A DNA stretch of 64,000 nucleotides. Origin: Phaeoceros laevis. Lineage: Eukaryota > Anthocerotophyta > Anthocerotopsida > Notothyladales. This document shows, one piece after another, positions 34,791-46,592 of the stretch. The position numbers were made by a program, and so were the translations under genes. Positions within the stretch are counted from its first letter, which is position 1, and every line of letters begins with the position of its first letter. The stretch lies in contig JBNGIQ010009496.1 of the NCBI GenBank assembly GCA_049999765.1, forward strand, positions 627,238 through 691,237, read 5' to 3'. The notes under the pieces are model-generated. The model searched no databases. It was given only the letters and a program-made list of their open reading frames with translations, and was not told where the DNA came from.

Positions 34791-36079
34791 GGTGGGAGGA
34801 AGGCGCTAAAAACCCGGGCTTGCTACAGATCTGCAGCAGGATTCAACCCTAACCCCTCCCCTGCGATCTGCGCGTCCAAGAAGTGAAGGATCCTAGTCTA
34901 CCTCCGGCATTGCAACTGCTCCGCCAACCTGCAAATCCTGGCGCACATCCGGTGCTGCTGCGACTCGGGAGCGTCCGCCTCAAACTCAGGCCACAGATGC
35001 TCGGCCTGGGCCATGGCGCCAAGAAGGCCGGGACTGGACCACCGCAGCGGCATGAACAGAGGCAGGCAGATCCAGGTAGCGCATCGCCTTGCAACGCAAG
35101 TAGCTGGAAGAGGGACCGGTGGGACCGCCACCGAACCGGCTCGACCAGCAGGAGCGCGATGACCTCCACAAAGCGGTCAGGAGGGCGCGGCGTGGCGCAC
35201 GACGCGGCCAACGCAGGGCTGTCTTGAGCCCGGCTGGGCTCTCCTCTGTCACACGGGTCCTCAACGTGCTCGGTACCACATAAACAGCGTTACTTTTCCG
35301 CGCAATCAAGGGGACCTCCTTATCTGGGATCCTGGACAAAGCCTCTTGAGGTTTCACGTGGTGTTGGCATCAGCTATACGGACCCGCCGAACTGCTCCTA
35401 CCCGCCGACAATCACCTGACTGCACTTTTCTCGCGCGACTCATGTATATGATGAGAAATGGAAATTGTGTTGAAATATGTACACAAGTTTTTCCTCCCGG
35501 AGGGGTCAGATGATTGCTTGCCAGTGCTTCAGACATTAGCGAGGGTTTTGCAGAGGAAGGACCTCTCTGTAGTGGCATTCGATGCTGTTCATTTGACTCG
35601 ATACTAGCTTAGACTGGGTTGGATCTGATCAGGCGCTACGTCCGCAGAAGAAATTGTTTTTCCTACTTGGGATCTTTGGCTGGATCCGACTGCAACACCG
35701 GCCAAGAACTTGGTGCGACCTCTCAATGGGCTGGCGCTACCATGAGACCGTAGCAAGTGATGGAGACAACTCCAAGGTGCCTCCTGCTTTCATGCGGCTC
35801 GCGGAATCTCTCGTTGTTTGGAGAAGCCACATACTTTTCAGTGTGCCCGGGAGGTCTGTGCAAAGACTCTGGTCAGTCCCAACTCACCTTAGCCTTAGGT
35901 CATCATGGCATTTCACGCCGCCAGCAGGAACAACTTCCTTTGGCAGGAGGTAGTTTGTCTATAATGTGCCAGCCAGATTGCGTTAAGGGTTACAGCAACG
36001 GTTCAAGACAAGCTTGCCGGTTCATTGGTAGCTGCTGAAGAAGGGAGTCTAGATCTGTCTTTGCAGGTGACCACGCACT
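34791..36079. other. Upstream region of the epimerase gene, no supported gene
   Basis: GC-rich open frames on both strands between 34849 and 35357 overlap heavily and show no family motif. The part next to 34790 is the likely epimerase promoter and 5' UTR. Confidence 0.4.
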
Positions 36080-36277
36080 GGTCGTCTGTTTTGACATATT
36101 TCTTGCTCATTTCACGGACACCGGGTTTCTGACTGCTTGCTTTGGTTGCTTGCAAGGAGTGGCGGTAGTGAGGGAATTGGTCGTCTGTTTTGACATATTT
36201 CTTGCTCATTTCACGGACACCGGGTTTCTGACTGCTTGCTTTGGTTGCTTGCAAGTAGTGGCGGTGGTGAGGGAATT
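36080..36277. repeat. 99-bp tandem duplication, in frame on the minus strand
   Basis: Units 36080-36178 and 36179-36277 differ at only a few positions. The period is a multiple of three. The minus strand is open through both, giving two 33-residue repeats containing KASSQKPGVREMSKKYVKTD. The open frame is only about 93 codons and has no clear start context. Confidence 0.9.
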
Positions 36278-36749
36278 GTTCCAACTGTTTCTACCAGGCG
36301 TAGGCTAGACCTCGTGGACAACAAGTTTGTGCCCTACTGGTTGCGGACTGTCTCACCGTTGTATGTTTGGGCCAATCGCTGAGGTAATTAATGTTCTTTC
36401 CAGAACGTGCTTCAAATGAGACATATATGTATTGATCAATGGTTCCCTGCTTGCAATCTCTGCAGCAGAGCCCAATGCTGGCAACTCACACAACCAGAAT
36501 GCTGACTTTTGACTCGAACACTTTTCAGCAAGATGGCACTTGAGACAACATAAAACTCGCAACATTGCTTAGGAACCAACATATGAAGGACTCGGGTACA
36601 ATCGTCATGCCAAACAAGTCAGGGTGCAACCCTGAGCAATTTATCGTAACGTTCTGCTGCAATCCAGCTCTACCTCAGAAGTTATCAACACCGTCTAGTA
36701 ACTGGCCAGCTCCGATTTCCAGGCCAAGCTTTTCTTGAGGATAATCCAC

Positions 36750-37796
36750 CTACATGTAAATCGCACTGCGAGTGGCCAGCATGATCCGCTGCAATTCCAC
36801 AACCTTGTCCTCATCCCTCGTACGTTGTACTTCACGCAACTGCATTTCGACCAACTCCAGCGATTTTGAAGGTGCTGCAGTCTCTGGGAAACATACTCCA
36901 ATGTCAATGTGCTTCTCCTCATACAGGAGTGCTCAATCCTAGTTCGAAACCGCAAATCAGAATTGTTTTTGCATATTCTTCCATAAGAGGAGCATCCCCA
37001 TGTGCCAGTGCTCTCCACAACTCCTTAGAACGTATGACCACACAGACCCTTGGGATGCCCAACCTCAGTGAGAAGAACCATGTAGTTGGTGCTGCTGTCC
37101 AGCTTGCTCACACTGATCACTCCCTCGACAAAGTAGTGCAGACCGTTCTCAGATACAGAACAGAAGTGTCATGTGCCACGAGACTACCAAAGAAGACTGC
37201 CGCCTTGAAGACTGCCGCCTTGTTCGTACGCTTGGGAGCACACACCAGTAGCAGGGTTTAAGACAGGCCATCTTAGTCCACTTGCAGCTCCCCGTTAACC
37301 GGCACAGCCTCCTTGAACACCCTCGGCAGCGGAGGAGGAGGCAGCTCCCTGTATTGCCCGGTCACCGGATTTGCCACTGGCACCTCGATCTGCTTGCCGT
37401 AGAATGCCCACATGCATACCAGGCCCTTGTGGGATGACCATCCAAGCGGGAGAGCCGGTCCGGTGCCGATGAAACGCCGAAGAGGTGGCAAATTTCGCAC
37501 TCGCCCTGCCTTCACATCTATCCCACTGAATACCGACTGATGTGGGCAGGGAGGATGAACCTTCCTTCCACGGGTGGACGTAGGCCGCAAATCTGCCAGA
37601 AGCTCGTTGATGACACTATACCCTGCCATCTGAGACATACCAAGCCGGCCCTTATGGCATCGTCTCGGGAAAGCGCTGCCAAAATCCTCTCCTGGATCTC
37701 CAGGGGCAGCCTGCTAAATCCTCCCCCCAGTCCGCCGCGTCTTCTTGCAGGGATGGATGACTTCTGTGATTTTCCCACTCGGGTTACCCATGGCAT
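36750..37796 (-). pseudogene. F-box protein pseudogene (several frame breaks)
   Basis: F-box proteins recruit substrates to SCF ubiquitin ligases. From the ATG at 37796 the minus strand encodes an F-box: FSRLPLEIQERILAALSRDD, then AIRAGLVCLRWQGIV. That frame stops near 37518. The similarity continues in another frame (37273-37540) with RVRNLPPLRRFIGTG and NPVTGQYRELPPPP. Further pieces in yet other frames follow: GLHYFVEGVISVSK, VCVVIRSKELWRALAHGDAP, and a C-terminal piece with EKHIDIGVCFPETAAPSKSL ending at a stop at 36750. The order matches a single F-box gene of the type with a substrate-binding beta domain, with at least three frame changes. No splice sites explain the breaks. Confidence 0.65.
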
Positions 37797-38803
37797 TGGG
37801 CACAATCAATAAACCATGGACAGATCTTGTGAAACTGCCAACTGGCGCCTCATCCATGTCGGATGCGGAGGTGGAGACCCTGAAAGAGTCTCCTTAGCAG
37901 TACTCTTGCCCCACGGATGCCCTCTCTATGCTTCCATGGAACGGAGCTTGAAAAGGGAAGTCAGTCGGTGAATCCCAGCCTTGGATATGGCCCAAGGTTG
38001 TGGTAAGGTCCCTGGAAGACCACTAGGAGGGGTGCACCGCCGATAGGTGCCGTATCTCGGATACAGAAACGCACGCAAACAGATCTCTCTCTCTTCTTCC
38101 CCATTGCCGACCTCAAGAGAATACCCCCCCAAGGAAAGCACCCCAACAACATTCTCGAAGTCGGAGGAATGACTACGTGCTGCAAGCTGAAAGAAGCCAA
38201 GAAAACAAGACAAGGGCAACCCGGCGTGACATGCCCATCAAAGTCGATTGATAGATAGATGTGTGATAAATTTCGAGTGTAACATATACGCCTGAGGCGA
38301 GATGGAGTCGAATCAGTCGATTGAGCAGCAATGAGAAGTTTTTAAAATATTTTTGAAATAGACTAGACCATAATAGTACCTTCCTTCCCATAAATCATAC
38401 ATCTAAATCTCAAGTTCTCAAGGACATTATGCAAGTGCGTACTAGATAGATAGAGATAGATTAATTTCGAGCAAATATCNNNNNNNNNNNNNNNNNNNNN
38501 NNNNNNNNNNNNNNNNNNNNNNNNNNNNNNNNNNNNNNNNNNNNNNNNNNNNNNNNNNNNNNNNNNNNNNNNNNNNNNNGTGTGGAAATTACTTCATGAC
38601 ATCATGCATAGTGGTGCCATATGTGTGAAGTGTTTCATCTCGGAACGTGCACGTATCCACATGTATGCCAAAATTGTATATAAGTACATGCCTCATGCAT
38701 ACGTATGAAAGGTATGCACTATGTGGGCATTAACTTACTGAAAAAACACAGTTCAGAAATGGAAATGGCCACTTTAGGTGCATCACATCCCATACAAACT
38801 ATT

Positions 38804-38979
38804 GTTTATCCCTATTTTTCCATCATTTATTCTTACTTTTCCATGAGTCAATACGGGAATTTAGCTAGCTTGATGTGTAGTATATTGTCGAGTTTATCCC
38901 TATTTTTCCATCATTTATTCTTACTTTTCCATGAGTCAATATGGGCATTTAGCTAGCTTGATGTGTAGTATATTGTCGA
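38804..38979. repeat. 88-bp tandem duplication
   Basis: Units 38804-38891 and 38892-38979 differ at about two positions. Each begins GTTTATCCCTATTTTTCC. Confidence 0.95.
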
Positions 38980-40553
38980 GTTTGGACGAAAGTTTACTGC
39001 CTGGTAGACTACTTTTACTTGTACTTTCCCGTTTCATATAGCCTAAAGACATATGTCTATGGGAGCTTAGTATCCCCTCTATTGTACTTCCCCACTTATA
39101 TTGTCTATTCTCATTATATAAATTTTTGTGCTAAAATATGCTACCTTTCAAAAATGAATATGCTTATTTTTAAAAAATTTAAACATATGTATAAAAATGC
39201 TTTAGCACTTGCATACATGATGATGATGATTTTTTATTACTTTAACCATACCACTCATCACCNNNNNNNNNNNNNNNNNNNNNNNNNNNNNNNNNNNNNN
39301 NNNNNNNNNNNNNNNNNNNNNNNNNNNNNNNNNNNNNNNNNNNNNNNNNNNNNNNNNNNNNNCCACTCATCACCATATATGCATAAGGTATAAGGTCGGG
39401 TTATGCTTTTATGTTCAAATATGGGTACTCTTAATTAATGCTTTCAAGTTAGACAACAACTCATGTGCCGGACATCCAGCCCTCGCTAGGTGATTTCAAG
39501 GTGTGTAAGAATGCTCTTTGATATTGCAAACATGCTCATTATAATCGGCACTTAACGAATTTCAATAAAAAATACTAGTAGACCTGTTGCCTAAATAAAT
39601 CATTGCTACAAAGATTGACTTGTTCAAAAAATGATGCTTCACTTAATAATTAATCATGATTGAGTTCCATATTTTGAAAAGAGTGTTATACATGACATGA
39701 ATAGAAATTTACATGTAATTTGCTTCTTTTTTTTTGATAAAGACTTGTAAACTAGTAATTTCTACAAAGTGATTTTAACCAACATTTTTCAAATTTTTTA
39801 ATGCATAGTTTTCATGAAAAAGCGGGTTTTTCTTCTATACATGCTTGGTTGTCCGGCACTATTGGTTGCACCAAACGGTAACCGGAATTGGTTAGTGGGA
39901 CATTGCAGACCTTGTTATAACACCGATGTCCGATGAATGTGTGCTATGTACCAAAATGCACGCGTTGAGAAGGCAATTCCAACGACGTGCAGCACGCCTG
40001 AAACAGATGAGTATATCTCAAAAGGCATGCTTGGACAGTAGATTTTAGTGCTGCTAAAGTTTGGGCGCATGGGTTCAAGCAAACATCACATTTTCCTTCT
40101 ACAGCCCTTCGAAAAAATCAAACAAGCCAGTTAGGCAGGTGTGCATACGCCTGCCTAGCATCATGACTTGGCCGAACCCTAAAACCAACCGGTACTTGCC
40201 GGTGATTCGGTAGGGCTGCTTTTGTGGGTATCCGGGCTGCACACGGGATGTATGCCGAGTACAGTTGGCAGGTAACCACCATAGTGACCACACACCCTGT
40301 ACACCCTTATTGCAAAAATTGGGCAGGCTGTATAATTTTTTTTTCATATATTTTTTTGCATCGGAAGGTGTATTAGTAAATCCTTACAAACAAATATACG
40401 TAAATACTTGAATGGAACTTCACATAATTTTTTTTTCCATGAAAGTATACCTTCAAAGGCTCACTATGAGGGGCATGGTCCATCTACGGTTAATAAGTCG
40501 ACTATGGAGTTTGATGTACATGTGAAGTCAAACCGATACTCAATCCGACAGTC

Positions 40554-40607
40554 GCGATTGACCCTGTAGCGATTGACCTCGCGATTGACCCTGTAGCGAT
40601 TGACCTC
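40554..40607. repeat. 27-bp tandem duplication
   Basis: Two copies of a 27-bp unit, which itself contains GCGATTGACC and a related GCGATTGACCTC half-unit. Confidence 0.9.
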
Positions 40608-40699
40608 CTCGCCATTGGCTTTCGTAGTATCCTTGGACCTGAGACTTGGATTTGGTGTGAACCCCCCTTTACTATGAAAAGGCATCGTGTATAGATGGT

Positions 40700-40850
40700 A
40701 TTCGTGTACGTGACGTGCGGCCAGCGCAGTGTATTGGCTTTCACGTATATGTATTTGTGTACGTGACATGGGCCAGTGCTGTACATTGGCTTTCACGTAC
40801 ACATCTTCGTGTACGTAAGAAGACATGTACGTGACTCGTGCCAGGGCTGG
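40700..40850. repeat. Diverged repeats around GTGTACGTGAC / TTGGCTTTCACGTA
   Basis: Two to three units of about 60 bp share GTGTACGTGACnTG, a CCAGnGC string and ATTGGCTTTCACGTA. GTACGTGAC and CACGTAC are near-complementary, so the array can also fold back. Confidence 0.6.
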
Positions 40851-41189
40851 TCTAGGGCATACTGGGAGGCGGAAATGCCTCGTTTCCAGCTCAACCAACT
40901 CGAGCATCAACAAACACTGAAGTACTGTATTGCGAAATGAACGTCATTTACCACAGCGCCGCAATATTTGGGCAATCAATGGACAACATTGTTGTCCAAA
41001 GCCAGCTTCCAAAGCCAGCTTTCACATAAGCTATTCTTAAGGAGTTCCAGGCCATCGCAAATAATTATGACTTCATGCCATGATAAATTGAACAACTCGC
41101 TTGTGTACATGAATGAATGAATGAATACATTTAAACCATTCTGAGCCTCGCACCAAAAGCTTCAATGATATATAAATTTATAGGAGTCC

Positions 41190-41725
41190 TTTTTTTTTTA
41201 GTGAATTAAGGTGCTTTTTCATATTAGACACAAATTTGTATACATTTACACTTTATATCCTAATGTGCCTATCATTTTCCTTTCTTACCATGTCCGCTAT
41301 GCCCAAGCTATTTGAATCTTAATTGCACTCAAAACTTGAGCCTTCGCGGCGTTATCGGTTGCACCCGAGGCCAAGTAATCAGCTGCCAACCCGCCGAGCC
41401 AATGCGCGAGCAGCACAGCTCGTGAGCCAGGATGCACGAGCCCCGCTTCAAGGGCCCCATCCCAGCCAGTCTTCGCCAAACTCGCCGCTAGTCGCCAGCA
41501 CGCCGCCCGAACGCCAGCCATCGATGGCACAGCCGCAGTTGCGTGGGCTTCTGCCTCAAGGGGCACACGCTCGGCAAGGTGGCAGCCCGCCACGTGGCCC
41601 CATGCTTGCCGGGCCCGCAAGGGGGGGTGGACAAGAGGGGGCTGCTGGTGGCCAGGGTTCGGAATCGAACCCCCATCTGCCCGATGGCAGGGCTCGCGCC
41701 CTACCATCGGGGTATCCTTCGCGGG
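41190..41725 (-). mobile_element. SINE-like retroposon with tRNA-Ala-like head, copy C
   Basis: On the minus strand the head at about 41716-41650 resembles a tRNA. The A-box region TACCCCGATGGTAGGGCGC is close to TAGCTCAGATGGTAGAGCGC, and the B box GGTTCGATTCC (41661-41671) fits the consensus exactly. A GC-rich body follows, and the element ends in an A run (plus T run at 41190-41199) preceded by a tail related to copies A and B (AAAGCACCTTAATTCACT). The open frame through the body (41297-41707) is probably fortuitous. No target duplication was found for this copy. Confidence 0.6.
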
Positions 41726-41732
41726 ATATAGC

Positions 41733-41815
41733 TAACTATTAATCCATTATTTTTTTTTAGCGACATTGGCACTTTATAGAGCGAAAAACTTAATACATAT
41801 AACTATTAATCCATT
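41733..41815 (-). mobile_element. 51-bp 5'-truncated retroposon tail with a perfect 16-bp target duplication
   Basis: TAACTATTAATCCATT occurs at 41733-41748 and 41800-41815. The 51 bp between them read, on the minus strand, as ATAAAGTGCCAATGTCGCT plus a poly(A) run, the same 3' tail as the copies at 4.6 kb and 51.97 kb. This is a direct record of target-primed insertion with strong 5' truncation. Confidence 0.8.
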
Positions 41816-41899
41816 GTCATTATTCTTACTTCGACATTGGAGAACCAGGAGTAATATTCGTCTGAAAATCGACCTGAATTTTGGAGCATACGTACTGAA

Positions 41900-44737
41900 A
41901 CATTGTCTGTTCATTTGAATTTAAAAAACCGCTTTAAACCTTGGAGCATTATGTATAGACATATGATTCATATAGAGTGGGCACAATGCACGCATGCATT
42001 GTTGGATGTATATTTCCCTCACAATCACAGCACGTATTATCCCATACGGCATGCATTGCTAAGCTGTCATCATATAAGGACCTCGTCGGTGGTTTGGATA
42101 TCAATGCCATTTTGTAGAACAAGTAAAAAATCCCGATCGTTGGAGACCTATTGCCACTGGGGTATTACTCAATGTCAATGTTCGTGCGATCTCTTTTAAG
42201 GGTATAGTAAAATTACAAAGGTTGGGGATGTATGACACTATTGACATAATGGTGGCTAAAATAGCACGTGCCTCGAAATTCATCACTATTGCCAGGTGGG
42301 CTGCGCATCCAACACAATATTAATGTCTTATCGCGAAAGGTTTTCTATAACGAGGCCATGATTTTTTGTTATTAGTTAGCAAGCGTCTAGGTCTGAGCTC
42401 ACGCGAAATGGGCCTAATGTGATCAGATTTGGGAGTTCACACCAAATCAAGGTCCCAAGTTCCAAGATTGTGTTGCGGGACCTCGTTGCAAGATCTCAAA
42501 TGACCACGTAAATTATGATGTATGCCACGTATACACATGGCAACCTACTGTCCTTCAAATTGTGCAACCTGAGTTTGCACACACGAATTGAGCTCGAGAT
42601 CCCTTCACAACTACCATTCGAAAGTATCCCCTCAGTGTTGATCACATGTATATAATTAATACACTCACATAAAAGAGAGAGTATATCGGGAAAGTATATC
42701 ACAAAGTCACTTTGACATGCCTCGACTTGAATTAGATGTGAAAGAAAGCCACACCAATAATCATCACACGGTCGCGAGTGGCCTTCACGGCTTTGGTCAC
42801 TACTGGATCTAGCATTTGGGTTTAATGTTAGTCTCTCACCGACGAGGAAATAAGTCATGAACGAAATAAGTCGTAAACGGATAAGACACTCTAGTTTTAG
42901 GATTGTCGATCGTGTACTTTTTTGCGCCGCGTGGGTAGGCTATGGCGCGCTAGGAACGCCAATCCTTCTTAAAAACTGATAGAGGTTGTGGTTGTTTGTC
43001 CGAAGTAAAAATGGTGAAAATTACTGAATCAAGTCTAATAGAACAAAGGACACACTAGAGGGCCCAGAGCGAGCTATGAAGGGCCCAGAGCAAGCTATGA
43101 TGGTTGTCTAGTTTGCAGGATCGCATCATGTGGAGGGTGAAACCTCAAGCGTTACTGAGGCTTGGACGGGAGGTCTGTAGCTAGGCATTTGCACCACAAA
43201 TGAGGAAATCTACCTCGGTGCATTTAATCCGGCGTTCAAGGATGTCCAAACGCTAGCTTCTTTTGGAAGTGGCTTGGAATGCCCACAAGGATAAAGTTGG
43301 AGACAAAGACTTTTGCCTCAAATACTATTTAGCTGCAGGAGGTGACAGCAAACATAGTAGGTACTACATCAGACAGGACCCTAATCCGAGGGCAAGGCCG
43401 TTGTGGCGGAATGAGTAGTTTTCACTCATCAGTACAGTAAACCGCTTGAAGACTAGGTAGCACTTCGCGCAAAGCACCCGGCGGGAGCCTATTCACGGTA
43501 CAAGGTGCACAATTTACAGGTTGACGTTTACTCATTCATTTTGGGCAAGCAAAAGCGAAAGCAAAAACTAACCCAGCATCTTCGTTCTCTTCATCATCCA
43601 AGTCTTGGAGGTCATCATCTGACGAGCTTTCCTTCTTTGCCGGCTTGCCTTCATCGCATTGTGGATTGTTGAAACTATAGCGTCCTTTCATACTTTTTGC
43701 AGCTCTGAATCCGATGTGTTCTTCAAAGCACTTTTTTCACTATCTTTAACTGTGTTCTCATTTTGTCATTGTCATGATACTCCTATATGGCCCTCATATG
43801 CTTCATGTACTCCTGAGTGTGCAAGATATTCAATTTAGGACTGCTGGCACGACTGCAGGACCCAAGAGGTGATGGACATCCTCGATCAGGAGTTCAGAGA
43901 CCATGAATGTATGCAACAAATCAAAAACACCAACCGCCGTAATCGGAGATCCCAGCCAGGAATGGAGCCAAGCTCCTCACCACCTGGTCTTAGGGGCTCC
44001 GCAGACTCCTATCCGGTCTCTTGCATCAAGTCTAAACATCCAAAATACTGGGGGCCAGCAGCATGGAGCAGCATCTCGAGCCTCTACTCCACACTGGGCA
44101 CAAATACGGCAGCACCTGGGGATGGAGAGCTCCAAACTTCTACTCCATAGAAGACTAGGCACAAACTGACCATGAATTAAGAGAGAAGGGTGAACATATA
44201 GTGTAAGGGTGGGCCCCCTCACCCTAACCTTAGAAATTTTCCTTTCATTGGTCAGTCAAATTTCTTCAGTTCGCCTACGATAATCAAGCACTGACCTCCT
44301 ATCACCGCAGTCATGGATGAAGCATACCAGGTTTTGCTATCCAAAGATGGCAGACGTCTCTTCATGCATGAATTTGTTTGCTCAAATAATAATATTACAT
44401 TGAAATGGCTGACTTGCAGGACAAAGGAATGGGCCACCGGGGAGGTCCACAACCAGCTATAGGGAGAGGAGCCTCTTTTCCTTAACCACTTCCTCTGGAG
44501 CGAGGATTATGGCTGTCACATTGTGAGTACAGAACCAGCCCAATAGGCCATCACCTTTGCAGCACAGATTGGGGTGCGAGAAGCTAACATTTAGTCACAA
44601 CTGCAGATGATCAAGACCTAAGGGTCAACAGATATAGACTTGTCTTCGTTTCAATCTTCTTTGCACGCAGCAATGTTGCTAACCCTCGGCTAATGTAGCT
44701 TGGCGCGAAGAGGCTAAAGCTCAGGCGGAGGCAATAG
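41900..44737. other. Intergenic, no gene supported
   Basis: Short open frames only. A 21-bp duplication (GGGCCCAGAGC unit) lies at about 43058-43099. An acidic minus-strand stretch near 43570-43660 (KESSSDDDLQDLDDEENE) could be a gene scrap. The sequence on each side of the copia element (44650-44737 and 50923-50973) reads continuously once the element is ignored, so the element landed in a pre-existing sequence. Confidence 0.4.
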
Positions 44738-44742
44738 GCCAG

Positions 44743-44980
44743 TGTTGGGAAACCTAACACCCTGTTAGGGTTACATTAATTAAGTATATATATATATGCG
44801 ACGCTGAATTATAGTCAGGATAGAGTTAGTTGAATGGGGTGACGGTTATAACCGTCACCCCGGCAGGACAAGTCTGTTGGCCATGAACATTCTTGTATCG
44901 ACGTTATTCCTCTTAGCGCATTCTTGCAATACATGCCATGCTCGCATTATAAATCTGATGCTAAGTTAGGTTATTCAATA
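44743..44980 (+). repeat. 5' LTR of the copia element
   Basis: 238 bp, beginning TGTTGGGAAACC. It ends ATA where the partner LTR ends ACA, so one terminal base has mutated. A TATATATATATATG tract and an internal GGTGACGGTTATAACCGTCACC palindrome-like stretch are shared by both LTRs. Confidence 0.95.
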
Positions 44981-44992
44981 TGGTATCAGAGC
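44981..44992 (+). promoter_or_regulatory. Primer-binding site (initiator tRNA-Met type)
   Basis: TGGTATCAGAGC directly follows the 5' LTR. It is the standard plant LTR-element primer site complementary to the 3' end of initiator tRNA-Met. Confidence 0.9.
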
Positions 44993-45986
44993 CTGATTAC
45001 GCAGAAGATTGCTATGGCGGCGTCAAACTACAGATTGATGTACTGGGTGCGCTGGCTGGAGTATCTGGCTCCGTCACTCGATGAAGAGTGGCAAGCAATG
45101 ATTGCCGGCGCCATCAAGGGCATTCTGCGGCAGGAGGAACTGCGCAAGCGCATGCTTGGTTTCCGTGTTAAGAGGCGCCCGCACCGCAAGATGAAGGTCG
45201 CACTCTTGCGCCGGACCTGAAGGACCTGTATGCAAGAAAGATTGGTCAGAGGTGGCATTGTGGTTGCTATACACTGCTACGATGGAGTGGGGAGAGTTGG
45301 GTTGTGTGGCAGGATCCCTGCCGCACCTGGAGCTTACTTGCTGAAGCATGGATCAGAGGCGCAACTGATTTGGAAGGCCGCGTCGGGGAAGGAGGCACGT
45401 TTGCCAAGATCTGTACGAACCTAGGCCACGAGGGCGCTTCTCGCCCGATGACCACCTTGTGTACAGGTCAAGACAACCAAGCTTTATTCCTGCACAGCCA
45501 AGCTATCCAAGTCGCTTGCGTCACAGTCATGCACAGCTTGTAGAGGAGTCGTTTCATACCAACAGCTTTCGCCCACAAAGGTCTGCAGCATCTTCACAGC
45601 ACCGTTATGCACCGCGGTCAAGGCAGGAGGCTTGTCGAACACCCGAGCGTAGTTTCATAGAGACTAAAGTTAGCCTAGAAGTAGACATTCTTGCTAGGCT
45701 AGTCAGGAACTCTGAGACAGCAGCAATTTAAAGGTCAAAGTTTGTGTTCAATGCACTTAACACAATACGTGCTCAGTTAGAGGTCATTAGCAGTAGATTA
45801 AATGTGTCTGAGACAAAGAATGTACTAGACTGCGTCCATGCTAATGTAAAACAGTCAGAAACTGTGAAGCCTGAACACATACCCCACGCTAGAATTTATA
45901 AATGCTGTTTAGAATGTCTCAATGCAATCTCTTGTCCTGTTGATGCACCTACCGAGGGTGCAAGTCAGCCCCCGTCCTTTTGAAAC

Positions 45987-46592
45987 TTGGAAGAAAACTC
46001 TAACGATGGCTTCGACCAAGCTCTTGAGTGGCAAATACTTGAGAGCATCAGGAACCTTTTTCTGGACAGTGAATCTGAGATGGAAAATCCTGAAACAGAA
46101 GAGCAACGTCGTGAGAGAGAGAGGAGGGAGAAGGAACGACGTGACAAACTTCGAGAAGAAAGAGAAAGAGAGGAAAGAGAGCAAAAACAAAGAGATGACA
46201 AGCTCCATGTAGTCAAAATTGACTTTAAAGAGAAAGATAGGCTTACCAGTGGCGTAAACTATGATGTCTGGGTGATGAGAATGCGTGGCTTCTTACGAGA
46301 GGCACAGCTGTAGGAGTATGTGACTGGGGACAACCCTCGACCTGAAGGTGATGAAGACCTGTTCAGCAGCTCCTCCAGCAAATACAAGACAGTCACACCA
46401 GAACAAAAGCGCTGGGATAAGTATGATGAAAAGGCACAAGGTGTGATTAGAGTAGGCCTCAGTGAATCAATGCTATGAGTGTAATTGATTTCAGGACAAC
46501 AAAGGAGATGTGGGATCACTTGGCCATGGTCTATCATGCCAAGGACATGATGACTAGAATGGCAGCATAAACCAAATTTCACTCGCTGAGTA
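45987..46592 (+). pseudogene. copia gag, N-terminal part, broken
   Basis: A charged, Glu/Arg-rich stretch is followed by a gag-type segment (GVNYDVWVMRMRGFLREAQL). A stop follows at about 46311. Further gag-like sequence continues in other frames up to 46592. Short frames at 45013-45220 and 45459-45731 upstream have no clear family match. Confidence 0.6.

Larger units (their letters stand above)
37806..41100. other. AT-rich repeat-bearing stretch with two gaps, no gene
   Basis: Nothing coding could be supported. It contains gaps at 38480-38579 and 39263-39362 (the latter flanked by the same 12-13 bp on both sides), an 88-bp tandem duplication and short repeats listed separately. Long T runs occur near 39726 and 40330. 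Confidence 0.6.

Noticed and set aside
34849-35357. Overlapping open frames upstream of the epimerase gene
   Set aside because: All frames on both strands are open because of GC richness, none has a family motif, and the region is the expected promoter/5' UTR.
41297-41707. 136-codon GC-rich open frame on the minus strand
   Set aside because: It overlaps the tRNA-like head and body of a SINE-like element; composition bias explains the open frame and no motif is present.
41640-41716. A genuine tRNA-Ala gene on the minus strand
   Set aside because: A and B boxes are present, but the acceptor stem does not close and the anticodon arm is distorted; it is better explained as a SINE head.
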